Shown here: in pieces, positions 9,596 to 19,071 of the stretch
Layout of the letters: each line of letters begins with the position of its first letter
How positions within the stretch are numbered: position 1 is the stretch's first letter
NCBI RefSeq assembly: GCF_000487995.2
Contig: NZ_CP097562.1
Span: forward strand, 1-64,000
Direction of reading: 5' to 3'
DNA: 64,000 nucleotides
Origin: Mucispirillum schaedleri ASF457
GTDB taxonomy: Bacteria > Chrysiogenota > Deferribacteres > Deferribacterales > Mucispirillaceae
Notes under the pieces: generated by a model
Told to the model about the DNA's origin: nothing
The model's database searches: none
The model's input: only the letters and a program-made list of their open reading frames with translations
Program-made: the position numbers and the translations under genes

Positions 9596-11113
9596 TTAGA
9601 ATCTGTTGGCAATTTTCTGCATTTTGCCATAGTGTTTCCATAAAGATTCGCCTACTTCTGGCACAGTAGTAGCCTTTGCAGCTGCTTCCTGCTCTGAAAT
9701 ATACTGCATAAGTGCTGCTGCCACGATTGCAACAGTAGGGTCTAACTCTTTACGGCGTTTTAAATCTTCTTTATCAAATTTAGTGTCTATAAATGTTGTA
9801 TCATAAATGCCACTTAAAAATGTAGAGTTTTTCATAACACGCTGATGAAATGGTATTGTTGTTTTAATACCTAATATTTTATATTCCAACAGTGAGCGTT
9901 CCATATTTTGTATTGCTCTTTCACGATTTCTACCCCATGTAGTAAGTTTTGCAATCATTGGGTCATAGAAAAGTGGAACATTATATCCTTCATGAGCTGC
10001 ATGGTCTACACGAACATTTCTTCCAGTAGGTGGTTCATGGACAGTAATAACACCAGGTGATGGAATAAAGCCATTTTCTGGGTCTTCTGCATATATACGA
10101 CATTCAATAGCATGCCCTTGTTTAATAATTTCATCCTGTTTGTATGGCAGCTCATCGCCATTTGCAACAGAAATCATATCACGAACCAAGTCAACACCAG
10201 TAATCATTTCTGTAACTGGGTGTTCTACCTGCAATCTTGTATTCATTTCAAGGAAATAGAAGTTTTGGTCTTTGTCAACCATATATTCAAGTGTTCCTGC
10301 ACTGTAATAGCCTATTTTTTTGCAGGCATTAACACTGACTTCAAGCATTTTCTGCCTTGTTTCAGGGCTGATATATGGTGATGGTGCTTCTTCTATTACT
10401 TTTTGGTGTCTTCTTTGGATAGAACATTCCCTGTCATAGAAATGGATAACATTACCATGTTTATCACCAATTATCTGAACTTCTACATGGTGTGGCTGCT
10501 CTACATATTTTTCAATATATACATCACCATTGCCAAAAGCTCTTTCTGCTTCTGAAACTGCCATATTAAACATATCTTCTAATTCTTCTCTTTTATGGAC
10601 AAGTCTCATGCCTTTTCCACCACCGCCAGCAACTGCTTTAAGCATTACAGGCAAGCCAACATTATCTGCTGTTTTATAAAGGTCATCAATATTTTTAATA
10701 GGGTCTTTTGTGCCGGGCACAATAGGAACTCCAGCATCAGACATAATTTTTCTAGCTCCAGTTTTTGAGCCCATATCTACAATATGCTGTGCAGATGGTC
10801 CAATAAATACAACACCAGCTTTTTCACATTCTTTTACAAAGTCAGCATTTTCTGATAAAAAGCCATATCCTGGGTGGATTGCCGCACCAGTTTTTTTAGC
10901 AATTTCTAATATTTTTTCTGGTTTTAAATAAGATGTATCTTCATCATTATCTGATATGCAGAAAGCTTCATCAGCATATCTAACATGCGGAGCACCTCTA
11001 TCAACATGTGTATAAACAGCAACAGTTTCAAGGCGAAGCATTTTTGCAGCACGGAATATCCTGATTGCTATTTCTCCACGGTTAGCAGCTAATACTTTTG
11101 TTATTTTTGCCAT
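9596..11113 (-). CDS. Biotin carboxylase subunit (AccC/PccA type)
   Basis: ATP-dependent carboxylation of biotin. The 505-residue protein has the full ATP-grasp architecture: an N-terminal AANRGEIA motif, the glycine-rich GGGGKGMR loop near residue 165, the IQRRHQKVIEEAP motif, EMNTRLQVEHPVTE with catalytic Glu/Arg residues, and ECRIYAEDP. The extra C-terminal 40 residues beyond the usual AccC length are characteristic of propionyl/pyruvate carboxylase-type subunits. It lies 15 bases before the carrier gene in the same operon. Confidence 0.92.
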   Translation of the reverse strand: MAKITKVLAANRGEIAIRIFRAAKMLRLETVAVYTHVDRGAPHVRYADEAFCISDNDEDTSYLKPEKILEIAKKTGAAIHPGYGFLSENADFVKECEKAGVVFIGPSAQHIVDMGSKTGARKIMSDAGVPIVPGTKDPIKNIDDLYKTADNVGLPVMLKAVAGGGGKGMRLVHKREELEDMFNMAVSEAERAFGNGDVYIEKYVEQPHHVEVQIIGDKHGNVIHFYDRECSIQRRHQKVIEEAPSPYISPETRQKMLEVSVNACKKIGYYSAGTLEYMVDKDQNFYFLEMNTRLQVEHPVTEMITGVDLVRDMISVANGDELPYKQDEIIKQGHAIECRIYAEDPENGFIPSPGVITVHEPPTGRNVRVDHAAHEGYNVPLFYDPMIAKLTTWGRNRERAIQNMERSLLEYKILGIKTTIPFHQRVMKNSTFLSGIYDTTFIDTKFDKEDLKRRKELDPTVAIVAAALMQYISEQEAAAKATTVPEVGESLWKHYGKMQKIANRF

Positions 11114-11128
11114 ATTTCTCTCCTTAAC

Positions 11129-12673
11129 CTAGAGTGGTATATTACCATGTTTACGAGGCAGGTTGCCTATACGCTTATTAGCAAGCATTTCAAATGCACG
11201 AATAAGTTTTGGTCTTGTAACAGATGGCTCTATAATTTCATCTATATATCCAAGCTCGGCTGCTCTGTATGGGTTTGCAAAAGTATCTCTGTATTCTTGA
11301 ACAAGTTCTTTTTCTTTTGCTGCCTTATCACTTGCTTCTGCAATATCTTTGCGAGAAAGAATTTTAACAGCACCTTCTGGTCCCATAACTGCAACTTCAG
11401 CAGTAGGGTAGGCATAATTAATATCGCCTCTTAAATGTTTAGAACTCATAACACAGTAAGCTCCGCCATATGCTTTTCTAGTAATTAGTGTAACTTTTGG
11501 AACAGTAGCTTCAGCATAAGCATAAAGCAGTTTTGCTCCATGTCGTATGATACCGCCTTTTTCTTCACTTACACCTGGCATAAATCCCGGAACATCCACA
11601 AATGTTAATAGTGGAATATTGAAAGCATCACAAAAACGAACAAATCTGCCTGCTTTAACTGATGCATCAACATTTAAAGCACCAGCTAAAACTTGAGGCT
11701 GGTTAGCTACTATACCTATGGTTTTTCCGTTTAAGCGGGCATATCCTACAACTATATTTTTTGCAAAATCTTCATGAACTTCAAAGAAATGACCATCATC
11801 AACTATTTTCTTAATAACATCTTTCATATCATAAGGCATATTAGGATTATCTGGCACTATTGTTTCAAGATTAGGCTCTATTCTATTTGCATCATCAATA
11901 GTTGCTTTAAATGGTGCTTCTTCCATATTATTCTGCGGTAAATAAGACATTAATTCCCGTATTTTTATAATACAATCAGTATCATTTTCTGTTGCAAAAT
12001 GAGCAACACCGCTAGTGCTGTTATGAACAGAACATCCTCCCAAATCTTCTTTTGTAACATCTTCATTAGTAACTGTTTTGATAACATCTGGTCCAGTTAA
12101 AAACATATAACTTGTATCTTTTACCATAAAAATAAAGTCAGTAAGAGCAGGGGAATAAACAGCGCCACCAGCACATGGTCCCATAATTGCACTTATTTGA
12201 GGAATAACACCTGATGATAGAGTATTTCTTAGGAAAATATCAGTGTATCCAGCCAGTGATTGAATACCTTCTTGAATTCTGGCACCGCCTGAATCATTCA
12301 AGCCGATAACAGGAGCTCCCATATTAACAGCCATATCCATTACTTTGCATATTTTTTCTGCTAAAGTCTTTGATAAAGAGCCACCAAAAACTGTAAAATC
12401 TTGAGCAAATACAAAAACAGTTCTACCATTAATAAGACCTGTTCCTGTAACAACACCATCACCTAAATATTTTTGTTTTTCCATACCAAAATTTGTGCAA
12501 CGGTGAGTAACAAATTTGTCAAACTCCATAAAAGTGCCCTTATCAAGAAGAAGGTCAATTCTTTCTCTGGCAGTAAGTTTACCAGCCTGATGTTGTTTTT
12601 CAATTCTTTGGATACCGCCGCCAAGTTCTGCTTGAGAAGACAGCTCCCTAAGTTTTTCAATTTTTTCCTTCAT
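11129..12673 (-). CDS. pccB: Carboxyltransferase subunit, propionyl-CoA carboxylase beta type
   Basis: Transfers CO2 from carboxybiotin to an acyl-CoA. The 514-residue protein is of the PccB/MmdA crotonase-fold family: [14 protein letters not shown] at the start, [10 protein letters not shown] and the oxyanion segment [16 protein letters not shown] in the first half, then [10 protein letters not shown] and [11 protein letters not shown] in the second. No OadB/MmdB-type sodium-pump subunit accompanies it. A soluble propionyl- or acetyl-CoA carboxylase is therefore more likely than a decarboxylase, though a pump subunit could be encoded elsewhere. It is the first gene of the operon. Confidence 0.88.
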   Translation of the reverse strand: MKEKIEKLRELSSQAELGGGIQRIEKQHQAGKLTARERIDLLLDKGTFMEFDKFVTHRCTNFGMEKQKYLGDGVVTGTGLINGRTVFVFAQDFTVFGGSLSKTLAEKICKVMDMAVNMGAPVIGLNDSGGARIQEGIQSLAGYTDIFLRNTLSSGVIPQISAIMGPCAGGAVYSPALTDFIFMVKDTSYMFLTGPDVIKTVTNEDVTKEDLGGCSVHNSTSGVAHFATENDTDCIIKIRELMSYLPQNNMEEAPFKATIDDANRIEPNLETIVPDNPNMPYDMKDVIKKIVDDGHFFEVHEDFAKNIVVGYARLNGKTIGIVANQPQVLAGALNVDASVKAGRFVRFCDAFNIPLLTFVDVPGFMPGVSEEKGGIIRHGAKLLYAYAEATVPKVTLITRKAYGGAYCVMSSKHLRGDINYAYPTAEVAVMGPEGAVKILSRKDIAEASDKAAKEKELVQEYRDTFANPYRAAELGYIDEIIEPSVTRPKLIRAFEMLANKRIGNLPRKHGNIPL

Positions 12674-13220
12674 AGGCCATTACTCCTTAATGAATTTAGT
12701 ATACATATATTCAACACCATAAAAAATAATATGTCAACCATAAAATAAGATAAAAAAAGTATTTTATAAGATTTGTTTTACTTGAAAATTTAAGGCGGAT
12801 ATATTATATAACATAATTCTAAATAAGTAAATAAAATATTTTGGATATATGTTCAGATGTATTTTAAGAATATGATTTAAAAAAATTTTTTTGTTATATT
12901 ATAAACAGTTATAAGGTTTTTATTTATAATTCATATAAATAAACTGGGATGAAAAATATTTTTTATAAAAATATGACTAATTTTTTTGTATGATGTTATG
13001 TGATAAATATTTATAAATTTTTTATATAAAATATATGAAGTTTATTTTATTCATATTTTTTATATTAGTCTGCTGTCTACTTGTTAGTTATTGATAAGCA
13101 GGTTTTAAAGTATTGTTTTATGCATTTTTAGTAGTTTGTTTTAAATTTGATGTATTTAATTTTACACTGTTTGCAAAAGTTAATATTGATTTTTACATAA
13201 ATATATTATATTTATAATTG
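12674..13220. other. AT-rich intergenic region upstream of rnpB
   Basis: About 550 bases without a supported gene. It contains the promoter region of the carboxylase operon (minus strand, near 12700) and presumably that of rnpB (plus strand, T/A-rich boxes around 13185-13218). Otherwise I see only A/T runs. Confidence 0.5.
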
Positions 13221-13570
13221 GGATTTACGGGCAGTCGCTGGTAATTTATTTTATTACGAGAGGAAAGTCCGGACACTATATGAGCATAATGACTGATAAC
13301 ATCAGTTCGCAGTAATGCGGGGAAAGCGTTACAGAAAATAACCGCTGCATAAGCAGTAAGGGTGAAAAGGTGAGGGTAAGATCCCACCGCTGCTTTTGGT
13401 AACAAAAGTGTGCGAACAAGCCCCATTAAGTGCAAGGCAAATAGGCTGGAACGGGTCGCTCAGCCCATTTTTTCAGCGGGTAAGCTGCTTGAATTATTAA
13501 GCAATTAATAATCTAGAGAAATGACTGCCATCTGTTTTTACAGATACAGAATCCGGCTTATAGTAAATCC
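13221..13570 (+). ncRNA. rnpB: RNase P RNA (class A)
   Basis: Catalytic RNA that removes tRNA 5' leaders. The termini pair exactly as helix P1 (GGATTTAC at 13221-13228 with GTAAATCC at 13563-13570). The universally conserved regions are present in order: GAGGAAAGTCCGGACAC, the ACAGAAAATAACCGC block, AGGGTGAAAAGGTGAGGGTA, and near the end ATGACTGCC and ACAGAATCCGGCTTA. The length of about 350 bases suits class A. A T-rich stretch follows. It converges on the large minus-strand gene whose stop codon is only about 12 bases away. Confidence 0.95.
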
Positions 13571-13581
13571 TGTTTTTATTT

Positions 13582-16188
13582 TTACATAAATCCCTGTCCT
13601 AGTATATCAGTAATATATTGATGTTCATAAGGGTTGCTTAATGTGCTGCCATAAAGCCAGAAATTTGTTCCGTCTGTTGCATATCCGCTGCCTAATACAT
13701 GAAGCATATTTTTTGTGTTTAACTGTTTTGCTTGATAATAAGTATTTTTACCGTCAGAAGCATAGCCGTCACCTAAAAGCATAAAGTATGCAGTATCAGC
13801 ATTTTCAAGTTTAATATTTCCGCAGTATATATTATCTTTATCCTGCAGATAATTATCACCTATCATATTTATTGAGTTTAAGTCAATATCAGATATTTCC
13901 TGCCCTTTAAAATAGATTTTATACCTGTCAAAAGAAAAAGCACTATTTTCAGACAGTATATCAAAGCTGTTAATATGGGGCATAAAAGAGTTGGCTGTTA
14001 AATATCCTTCCCAGTCTTCTTCTAGATAGCAAAGTGCATTGTCATCTTTAATATAGTTGTTAGAAAGAATGACAACTTTTGAAGGGTTAATGTTTTCAAT
14101 AGGCAGTATTTTATAATATACTCGTTTATTATCAGTATAAATATCGCCTTCTATCCTGTGAAAATTATATAAATCTATATTTTTAATAACTTTACCTTTA
14201 TAAATAATATTTGTTTCAGCCTGCCATGCTCTATGGATAGTAAAGGGATAAACTGTTGCAGGGTTAATATCTGGTATAATACTGCCTTTATAATAAGCAT
14301 ATTTACTGTCAACTGCAGTTTTTGGTGTATAATCTACTATTGTATCATAATCTGGGTGCAGTAGTATCGCAAAAGACGATATATCAGCCTGTTGTATAAG
14401 TCTTTCTTTATAATATACATTATTTTTATCTTTTGCATAAAATGTTGCAATGTCTCCTTTTGGAGTATTTACATATATTATTTTAAATGTGTCTGCATCA
14501 GCATTTTCTAATAGAATAGAGCTGTAATATATTTTATTTTTAATCCTTTTATATGAATTACCAAGCTCTATTACATCATCATCTGAAAAAGTATTTGAAG
14601 TATCAGTAATAGAGCTGTCAAAAAGGGAAATTACTGACTGAAAATTGCCCTGTTTCACAATTTTTCCTTTAAAAAATAAACTTTTGCCATCAGAGCCGTA
14701 GCCAAAGTCCAGTGCTTTAAATGTAACAGGGTCTGCATCTACTTTATTAGTATAATAGTAAACAAGGCTGCCATCATTTAAATAACCACTGAAGTTATCA
14801 CTGTGGATATCTACTTTTGCTCCATCTAATCCTTCTATTATACTGCCTTTAAAAAATACATGTGTATTATCTACTGCAAGACGAGAGCGGACTTGAAGCC
14901 CTATAGTATTAACATTTTCTAATAAAACTACACCTTTACTATCACAAAAATATGCTTTTGTTTTATCTGCAATATAGTATTCATTTAAAACTCTTGCTTC
15001 ATCAGGATTAATCATATCCAGTGGAGTAGTCAGATAATAAACATTGTTTTTATCTTTAAAAAAATTTTTACCAATAGAAATGACTGTTTCATTATCAATA
15101 TATTCAATACTTTCTCCATTTATATATGTGTATATATTATCTGCTGCTAAATATTCTGCTTCAGGAAAATTATTATCGCCTGTAAGACGAAAAGCCATTG
15201 GATTACTGTTTTCAAGAAATATGCCTTTATAATATACATTTATATTATCAGTCGCATAGCCATCACCTTGTTTAAATACTCTAAAGTTACAGCTTAGTTT
15301 GCAAATTGGTTCACCATTATAATAAGCATAAGATTTATCTTTTGCATATCCGTAATTTAGAACAAAAAATGTTGCACTATCAGCATTTTCTATTTCCATG
15401 CTTCCATAAAAAACTTTACCATTATCAGCACCATAGCCAACACCAAGAGATGTAAATGTGGCAGGGCTGGCGTTTGGAACAATTTCTCCTTTATCTGTTA
15501 TTACATGTCTGCCGTCAGTTTTATATTTTGCATCAGGCGTAATCACTGCAGGATGCTCTGGAGATGAAAATAAAATAATATCTTCTAAATCTGTTTTAAG
15601 CCTTTTTGTAATGAAATTGTAAAATAAATTATATAAATCTTTCTGCATATAGTTTTGCAGAGTATTTTCTTTATGAAGCATATCATATATAAGGCTGTAT
15701 TTATGTGGAATAACTGCATTTTGGCTGTTTATTTTAATAATTTTAATGCCATTTTTAGTTATTTCTATAGCATAACAAATATTTGCAAACTCTTTACTGC
15801 TTATTAAGCAGAAATCAGCTTTATCATTATTTTTAAATGATGTGATACTTAAAAGAAGTGCTGTATTATAAACAGCAGTATTAAAGCCATTGTATCTGTT
15901 TATTTCAAAAGCAAAATTCAATGTGCTGCTTATATTATTGTAGTATAAAAGCAAAGATTCTCTATCAAAAGAAAGTATCATTTCAGAAAGCTCATTTGCA
16001 AAAAACTTGGCAATAGAGCCGTATGTAGCTTTTATTGAGCCGCCTAATAATATATTGACAAAGGGGTCATCACTGTCACAGTTAAAAAGCTCTGCATGTG
16101 TAGTAAATTTTGCAGATGAAGCAAGCCATAATTTAAAGTCTGCTTCAGAAATATGAATTTTTGCAGTTATTATCCAGTTATTTTCCAT
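13582..16188 (-). CDS. Large DKNYY-repeat protein
   Basis: 868-residue protein made largely of about 20-40-residue repeats of the DKNYY type, with units such as DKNNVYY, DNTHVFFKG and DGKSLFFKG each predicting a short beta meander. The N-terminal about 230 residues have no such repeats and resemble no family I know. There is no signal peptide, so it is probably cytoplasmic despite the repeat type being common in surface proteins. The function is unknown. Imperfect repeats of this kind recombine easily, so length variation between strains is likely. Confidence 0.75.
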   Translation of the reverse strand: MENNWIITAKIHISEADFKLWLASSAKFTTHAELFNCDSDDPFVNILLGGSIKATYGSIAKFFANELSEMILSFDRESLLLYYNNISSTLNFAFEINRYNGFNTAVYNTALLLSITSFKNNDKADFCLISSKEFANICYAIEITKNGIKIIKINSQNAVIPHKYSLIYDMLHKENTLQNYMQKDLYNLFYNFITKRLKTDLEDIILFSSPEHPAVITPDAKYKTDGRHVITDKGEIVPNASPATFTSLGVGYGADNGKVFYGSMEIENADSATFFVLNYGYAKDKSYAYYNGEPICKLSCNFRVFKQGDGYATDNINVYYKGIFLENSNPMAFRLTGDNNFPEAEYLAADNIYTYINGESIEYIDNETVISIGKNFFKDKNNVYYLTTPLDMINPDEARVLNEYYIADKTKAYFCDSKGVVLLENVNTIGLQVRSRLAVDNTHVFFKGSIIEGLDGAKVDIHSDNFSGYLNDGSLVYYYTNKVDADPVTFKALDFGYGSDGKSLFFKGKIVKQGNFQSVISLFDSSITDTSNTFSDDDVIELGNSYKRIKNKIYYSSILLENADADTFKIIYVNTPKGDIATFYAKDKNNVYYKERLIQQADISSFAILLHPDYDTIVDYTPKTAVDSKYAYYKGSIIPDINPATVYPFTIHRAWQAETNIIYKGKVIKNIDLYNFHRIEGDIYTDNKRVYYKILPIENINPSKVVILSNNYIKDDNALCYLEEDWEGYLTANSFMPHINSFDILSENSAFSFDRYKIYFKGQEISDIDLNSINMIGDNYLQDKDNIYCGNIKLENADTAYFMLLGDGYASDGKNTYYQAKQLNTKNMLHVLGSGYATDGTNFWLYGSTLSNPYEHQYITDILGQGFM

Positions 16189-16352
16189 AGCACACCATTT
16201 TTATCCTATTATACTTATATAAAATAATTATAATTATTTCAACTAATTTATGTATGCAATGTGTTTTTTTTTATTTTTAATTTAAAAAAATCTTGAAAGT
16301 ATTAAAATAATAATATACACTCTAACCAATTTAAAAATAAATGAGGTTAACT

Positions 16353-16856
16353 ATGAAAGGCTTAATTGCTTTATTATCAATAACTATACTCATTACTGCA
16401 TGTTCTCAAAACACAAACAGGCAGGAATTTGCTAAGGCTGAAAATGCTTCTCCAGCACCTGCTGTAACTCCTAAACAATCAGCTGCTGGTATGAAACTTA
16501 CAAAACCAACAGAATTACTTCCAGAGATTACTGAAAAATATTCAGGTATTAAAATTGAAGCAGTTAATAAAAACGATGGCAGTAAAATAGAAATAACTGC
16601 TCCTTTTGGTCAAAAAATACCTATTGGCAGCACTGGACTTGAAATCACAACATCTTCTTATTTTACAAGTTTTACAATGGTTGATGGTGGTGTTAAAAAT
16701 GTAAGTATGGAAGAAAGTAACCCTGCTGCAAAAGTGATTATAACAGATAACGGCTCACAGTTATTTGATGGATGGCTTTTTCAAGAGTATCCTGATATGC
16801 ATCCATTTGAACACCCTGTATGGAAAGTTGTATTAGCTGGTGCTGTAAAAAAATAA
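16353..16856 (+). CDS. DUF2155-domain lipoprotein
   Basis: Predicted envelope lipoprotein of unknown function. The start at 16353 is preferred over the in-frame ATG at 16341 because GAGG lies six bases before it. The signal ends in a lipobox (LITAC). After a Pro/Ala-rich linker the C-terminal half matches DUF2155 proteins, with the typical ending WLFQEYPDMHPFEHPVW. The family is usually found near cell-envelope genes. A strong terminator follows. Confidence 0.8.
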   Translation: MKGLIALLSITILITACSQNTNRQEFAKAENASPAPAVTPKQSAAGMKLTKPTELLPEITEKYSGIKIEAVNKNDGSKIEITAPFGQKIPIGSTGLEITTSSYFTSFTMVDGGVKNVSMEESNPAAKVIITDNGSQLFDGWLFQEYPDMHPFEHPVWKVVLAGAVKK

Positions 16857-16885
16857 CATTTTACTAATTATATTATTGTATATAT

Positions 16886-16918
16886 AACCCCGCATATTTA
16901 TTTAAGGCGGGGTTTTTT
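16886..16918 (+). terminator. Rho-independent terminator after the DUF2155 gene
   Basis: An eight-base-pair GC-rich stem (AACCCCGC / GCGGGGTT) is followed directly by a T-run. Confidence 0.9.
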
Positions 16919-17173
16919 GTTTAATTAATATTTTTTTAAAATATATATTTTAATACAATAATATACTAAAAAGTTTGCAACTTTAATTGATAGTTTTCAA
17001 AAACAATATTTCCTGAGCGGAGAGAAATAAAAAATATTGGTTGTGATAGCATTAGATAAAACATATTAACAAATACTGCGAACTTATTAAGACATTATCT
17101 TTAACACTTGACTAAATATGATTTAGGTTTTATCCTATACTATATAGTGGTTATAATTTTTGGGAGTTTTGTG

Positions 17174-17791
17174 ATGGTGCTGGAATTGTGTGAAGATAAT
17201 GCCGGGCTTTTAAGTTCTGTTACAGTCTTATACCTTAATACTGATAAAGATGAACATAAAGAAGAAGAGCTTATATCTATTTTATCTAAATATATCAAAA
17301 ATATCATTGTTACTAATAATCTTGAAAAAGCAAAAGAGAAAGCAGAGGGCAGAGATATTGATATTCTAATTACTGATTTTAATCTAGCAGATGAAGAAAG
17401 TATGAATTTTCCTATGTATATTCGCAGATACAACCCATCATGTTCTATAATTATTTATACAAATAAAAATGACCCAGAACATTTACTTGAAGCACTTAAT
17501 ATGAAAGTTGATAACTATATTATCAAACTTTCCTGCTTTAAAGAACTAATAAAAGCTATTATTAATTTAGCAGAGCATGCTTTTACTTTAAAGGCTCTTT
17601 ATTCTATAGTGCCTGAAAAATCTACTCATTTAGATACAGAAGCTTATGATACAATAAGCCAGACAATAGATGAGCTGCGAACTATAATTGCAAAAATGGC
17701 AGCTCGGCACTGTATAGAGTCTATGCCTATTATCCATTCATTAAAAGGTATTATTGAAAGAATGAAAATACTGCTTAAAAACAGCTATTAA
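17174..17791 (+). CDS. Response-regulator receiver-like protein
   Basis: About 205 residues. The first about 130 fold like a CheY receiver: TVLYLNTDKDE opening strand, DILITDFN with the putative phospho-acceptor Asp, SIIIYTNK as the Thr/Ser strand, and NYIIKLS with the conserved Lys. The last about 70 residues are helical (RTIIAKMAARH) with no recognisable DNA-binding domain. The start at 17174 has GGGAG upstream. An alternative TTG start at 17108 would add a hydrophobic stretch that does not fit the receiver fold. No partner histidine kinase is adjacent. Confidence 0.65.
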   Translation: MVLELCEDNAGLLSSVTVLYLNTDKDEHKEEELISILSKYIKNIIVTNNLEKAKEKAEGRDIDILITDFNLADEESMNFPMYIRRYNPSCSIIIYTNKNDPEHLLEALNMKVDNYIIKLSCFKELIKAIINLAEHAFTLKALYSIVPEKSTHLDTEAYDTISQTIDELRTIIAKMAARHCIESMPIIHSLKGIIERMKILLKNSY

Positions 17792-17792
17792 T

Positions 17793-18533
17793 TTATTCTG
17801 CTGTTTTTGGTGGATATTCCTGTGGCATAAATAAAGTAAGCCATAGATAGTCTTTATAATATGCAGGGTATATTTTTTCTAATGTGGTATAAAAATCTTT
17901 TGAATGGTTTGGCACTAAAATATGAGCAAGTTCATGGTAAATAATACTGTCAATTGTAGTTAATGGTGATAAAATAAGCCGCTCATTTAGTTTAATAATA
18001 CCTGCACCACAGCTGCCCCAGCAGCTTTTGAACACACCTGTTTTTACAGCTTTTACCTCCAGCTTTATTTTCTCAGCACACATATAAGCTCTTGCAGGCA
18101 AAATGTATGAAGCCTGCTGATGATAAAATTTAATCAGATTATCTTTATTTAAAAAATTTCTACCTGCATAAATAATTAAATTGGTTTCATCTATTTTATA
18201 TGTATTATGTATCTCTGGTTTTAGTTTAAAATCATATAATCTGCCTAGATAAAGTATTTTATTATGCAGCATTTCTGCTTTTTTAGGATAAAAGCAGTGG
18301 TAGGCAAGTTTATAAATAATATCTTGATTTTTTAAAAGATAAGCATCTACAGTATTTTCATTAAATGATAGTGATGCATACAAAACTACTGTTTTATATA
18401 TTCTTTTTTGAATAATATATTTTTCTTTTTTTAATTTAAAATTTTTATAACTGCCATATTTTACTGTAACAATATTTTTTAAAAAATTAATGATTTCTTT
18501 TTCTTCTTCTGTAAAAGAATAAATTTTAGCCAT
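17793..18533 (-). CDS. YgjP-type (DUF45) zinc metallopeptidase
   Basis: The 246-residue protein has the family's C-terminal block: KSCWGSCG, then LSPLTTIDSIIYHELAH (zinc-binding HELAH) and NHSKDFY, which supplies the third ligand region. The N-terminal part is more divergent than in typical YgjP. Members are often linked to restriction-modification or housekeeping loci, but no specific role is evident. It ends one base after the receiver-like gene on the opposite strand. Confidence 0.8.
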   Translation of the reverse strand: MAKIYSFTEEEKEIINFLKNIVTVKYGSYKNFKLKKEKYIIQKRIYKTVVLYASLSFNENTVDAYLLKNQDIIYKLAYHCFYPKKAEMLHNKILYLGRLYDFKLKPEIHNTYKIDETNLIIYAGRNFLNKDNLIKFYHQQASYILPARAYMCAEKIKLEVKAVKTGVFKSCWGSCGAGIIKLNERLILSPLTTIDSIIYHELAHILVPNHSKDFYTTLEKIYPAYYKDYLWLTLFMPQEYPPKTAE

Positions 18534-18561
18534 TATTGCACATATATATCAGTATAAACTT

Positions 18562-18963
18562 TTATTTTATATAAATAGATAGTTCCTTCTGTAGTTTATT
18601 TGTATCAAAATTTAATACTGGAAGTGTTTTATAAGTATCATTTTTTAATTTAAGTGTGATAGATATATTATCTATATTATAAGAAGAAATATCTTGCCAC
18701 TTTATTGTGCATGGATTTGTTCCACGATACTGCAGCTCATCAATTGTAAATCTGTATATAATCTTATTACGCATACCTATTATGAATATAGGCAGCACAC
18801 ATACAAAAAATACAAAAGGTAATACTAAAATAATATATTCTGGTTCAATAACTGTAAAAAACAATATTACAGTAATCAAACTTATTAAAAATATAATGCC
18901 TAAACTAATGATTAATTTTTTATTTAAAACTGTAAAAATGATATTATTATTTTCTATTTTCAT
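18562..18963 (-). CDS. Small two-helix membrane protein with PH-like C-terminus
   Basis: 133 residues with two adjacent transmembrane helices (about residues 17-60), then a beta-rich tail (FTIDELQYRG, WQDISSYNI, ITLKLKND) that resembles bacterial PH-like domains. The start at 18963 is favoured by GGAG six bases upstream. Its layout recalls the two genes at 20836-21930, suggesting a small local family. The function is unknown. Confidence 0.6.
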   Translation of the reverse strand: MKIENNNIIFTVLNKKLIISLGIIFLISLITVILFFTVIEPEYIILVLPFVFFVCVLPIFIIGMRNKIIYRFTIDELQYRGTNPCTIKWQDISSYNIDNISITLKLKNDTYKTLPVLNFDTNKLQKELSIYIK

Positions 18964-19071
18964 ATATTTCTCCATTTAACATTATTAATATAATATTTTT
19001 TATTAATAAAAGCTACATTAATAATGAATTTTTTCATAATTTATGCTATATGTTCTAAAATTGAGGTGATT

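Noticed and set aside
9050-12673. Sodium-pumping methylmalonyl-CoA or oxaloacetate decarboxylase
   Set aside because: No membrane beta subunit is adjacent; the three genes are sufficient for a soluble acyl-CoA carboxylase.
17108-17173. TTG start adding a hydrophobic N-terminus to the receiver-like protein
   Set aside because: The extension does not fit the receiver fold and the ATG at 17174 has a better ribosome binding site.
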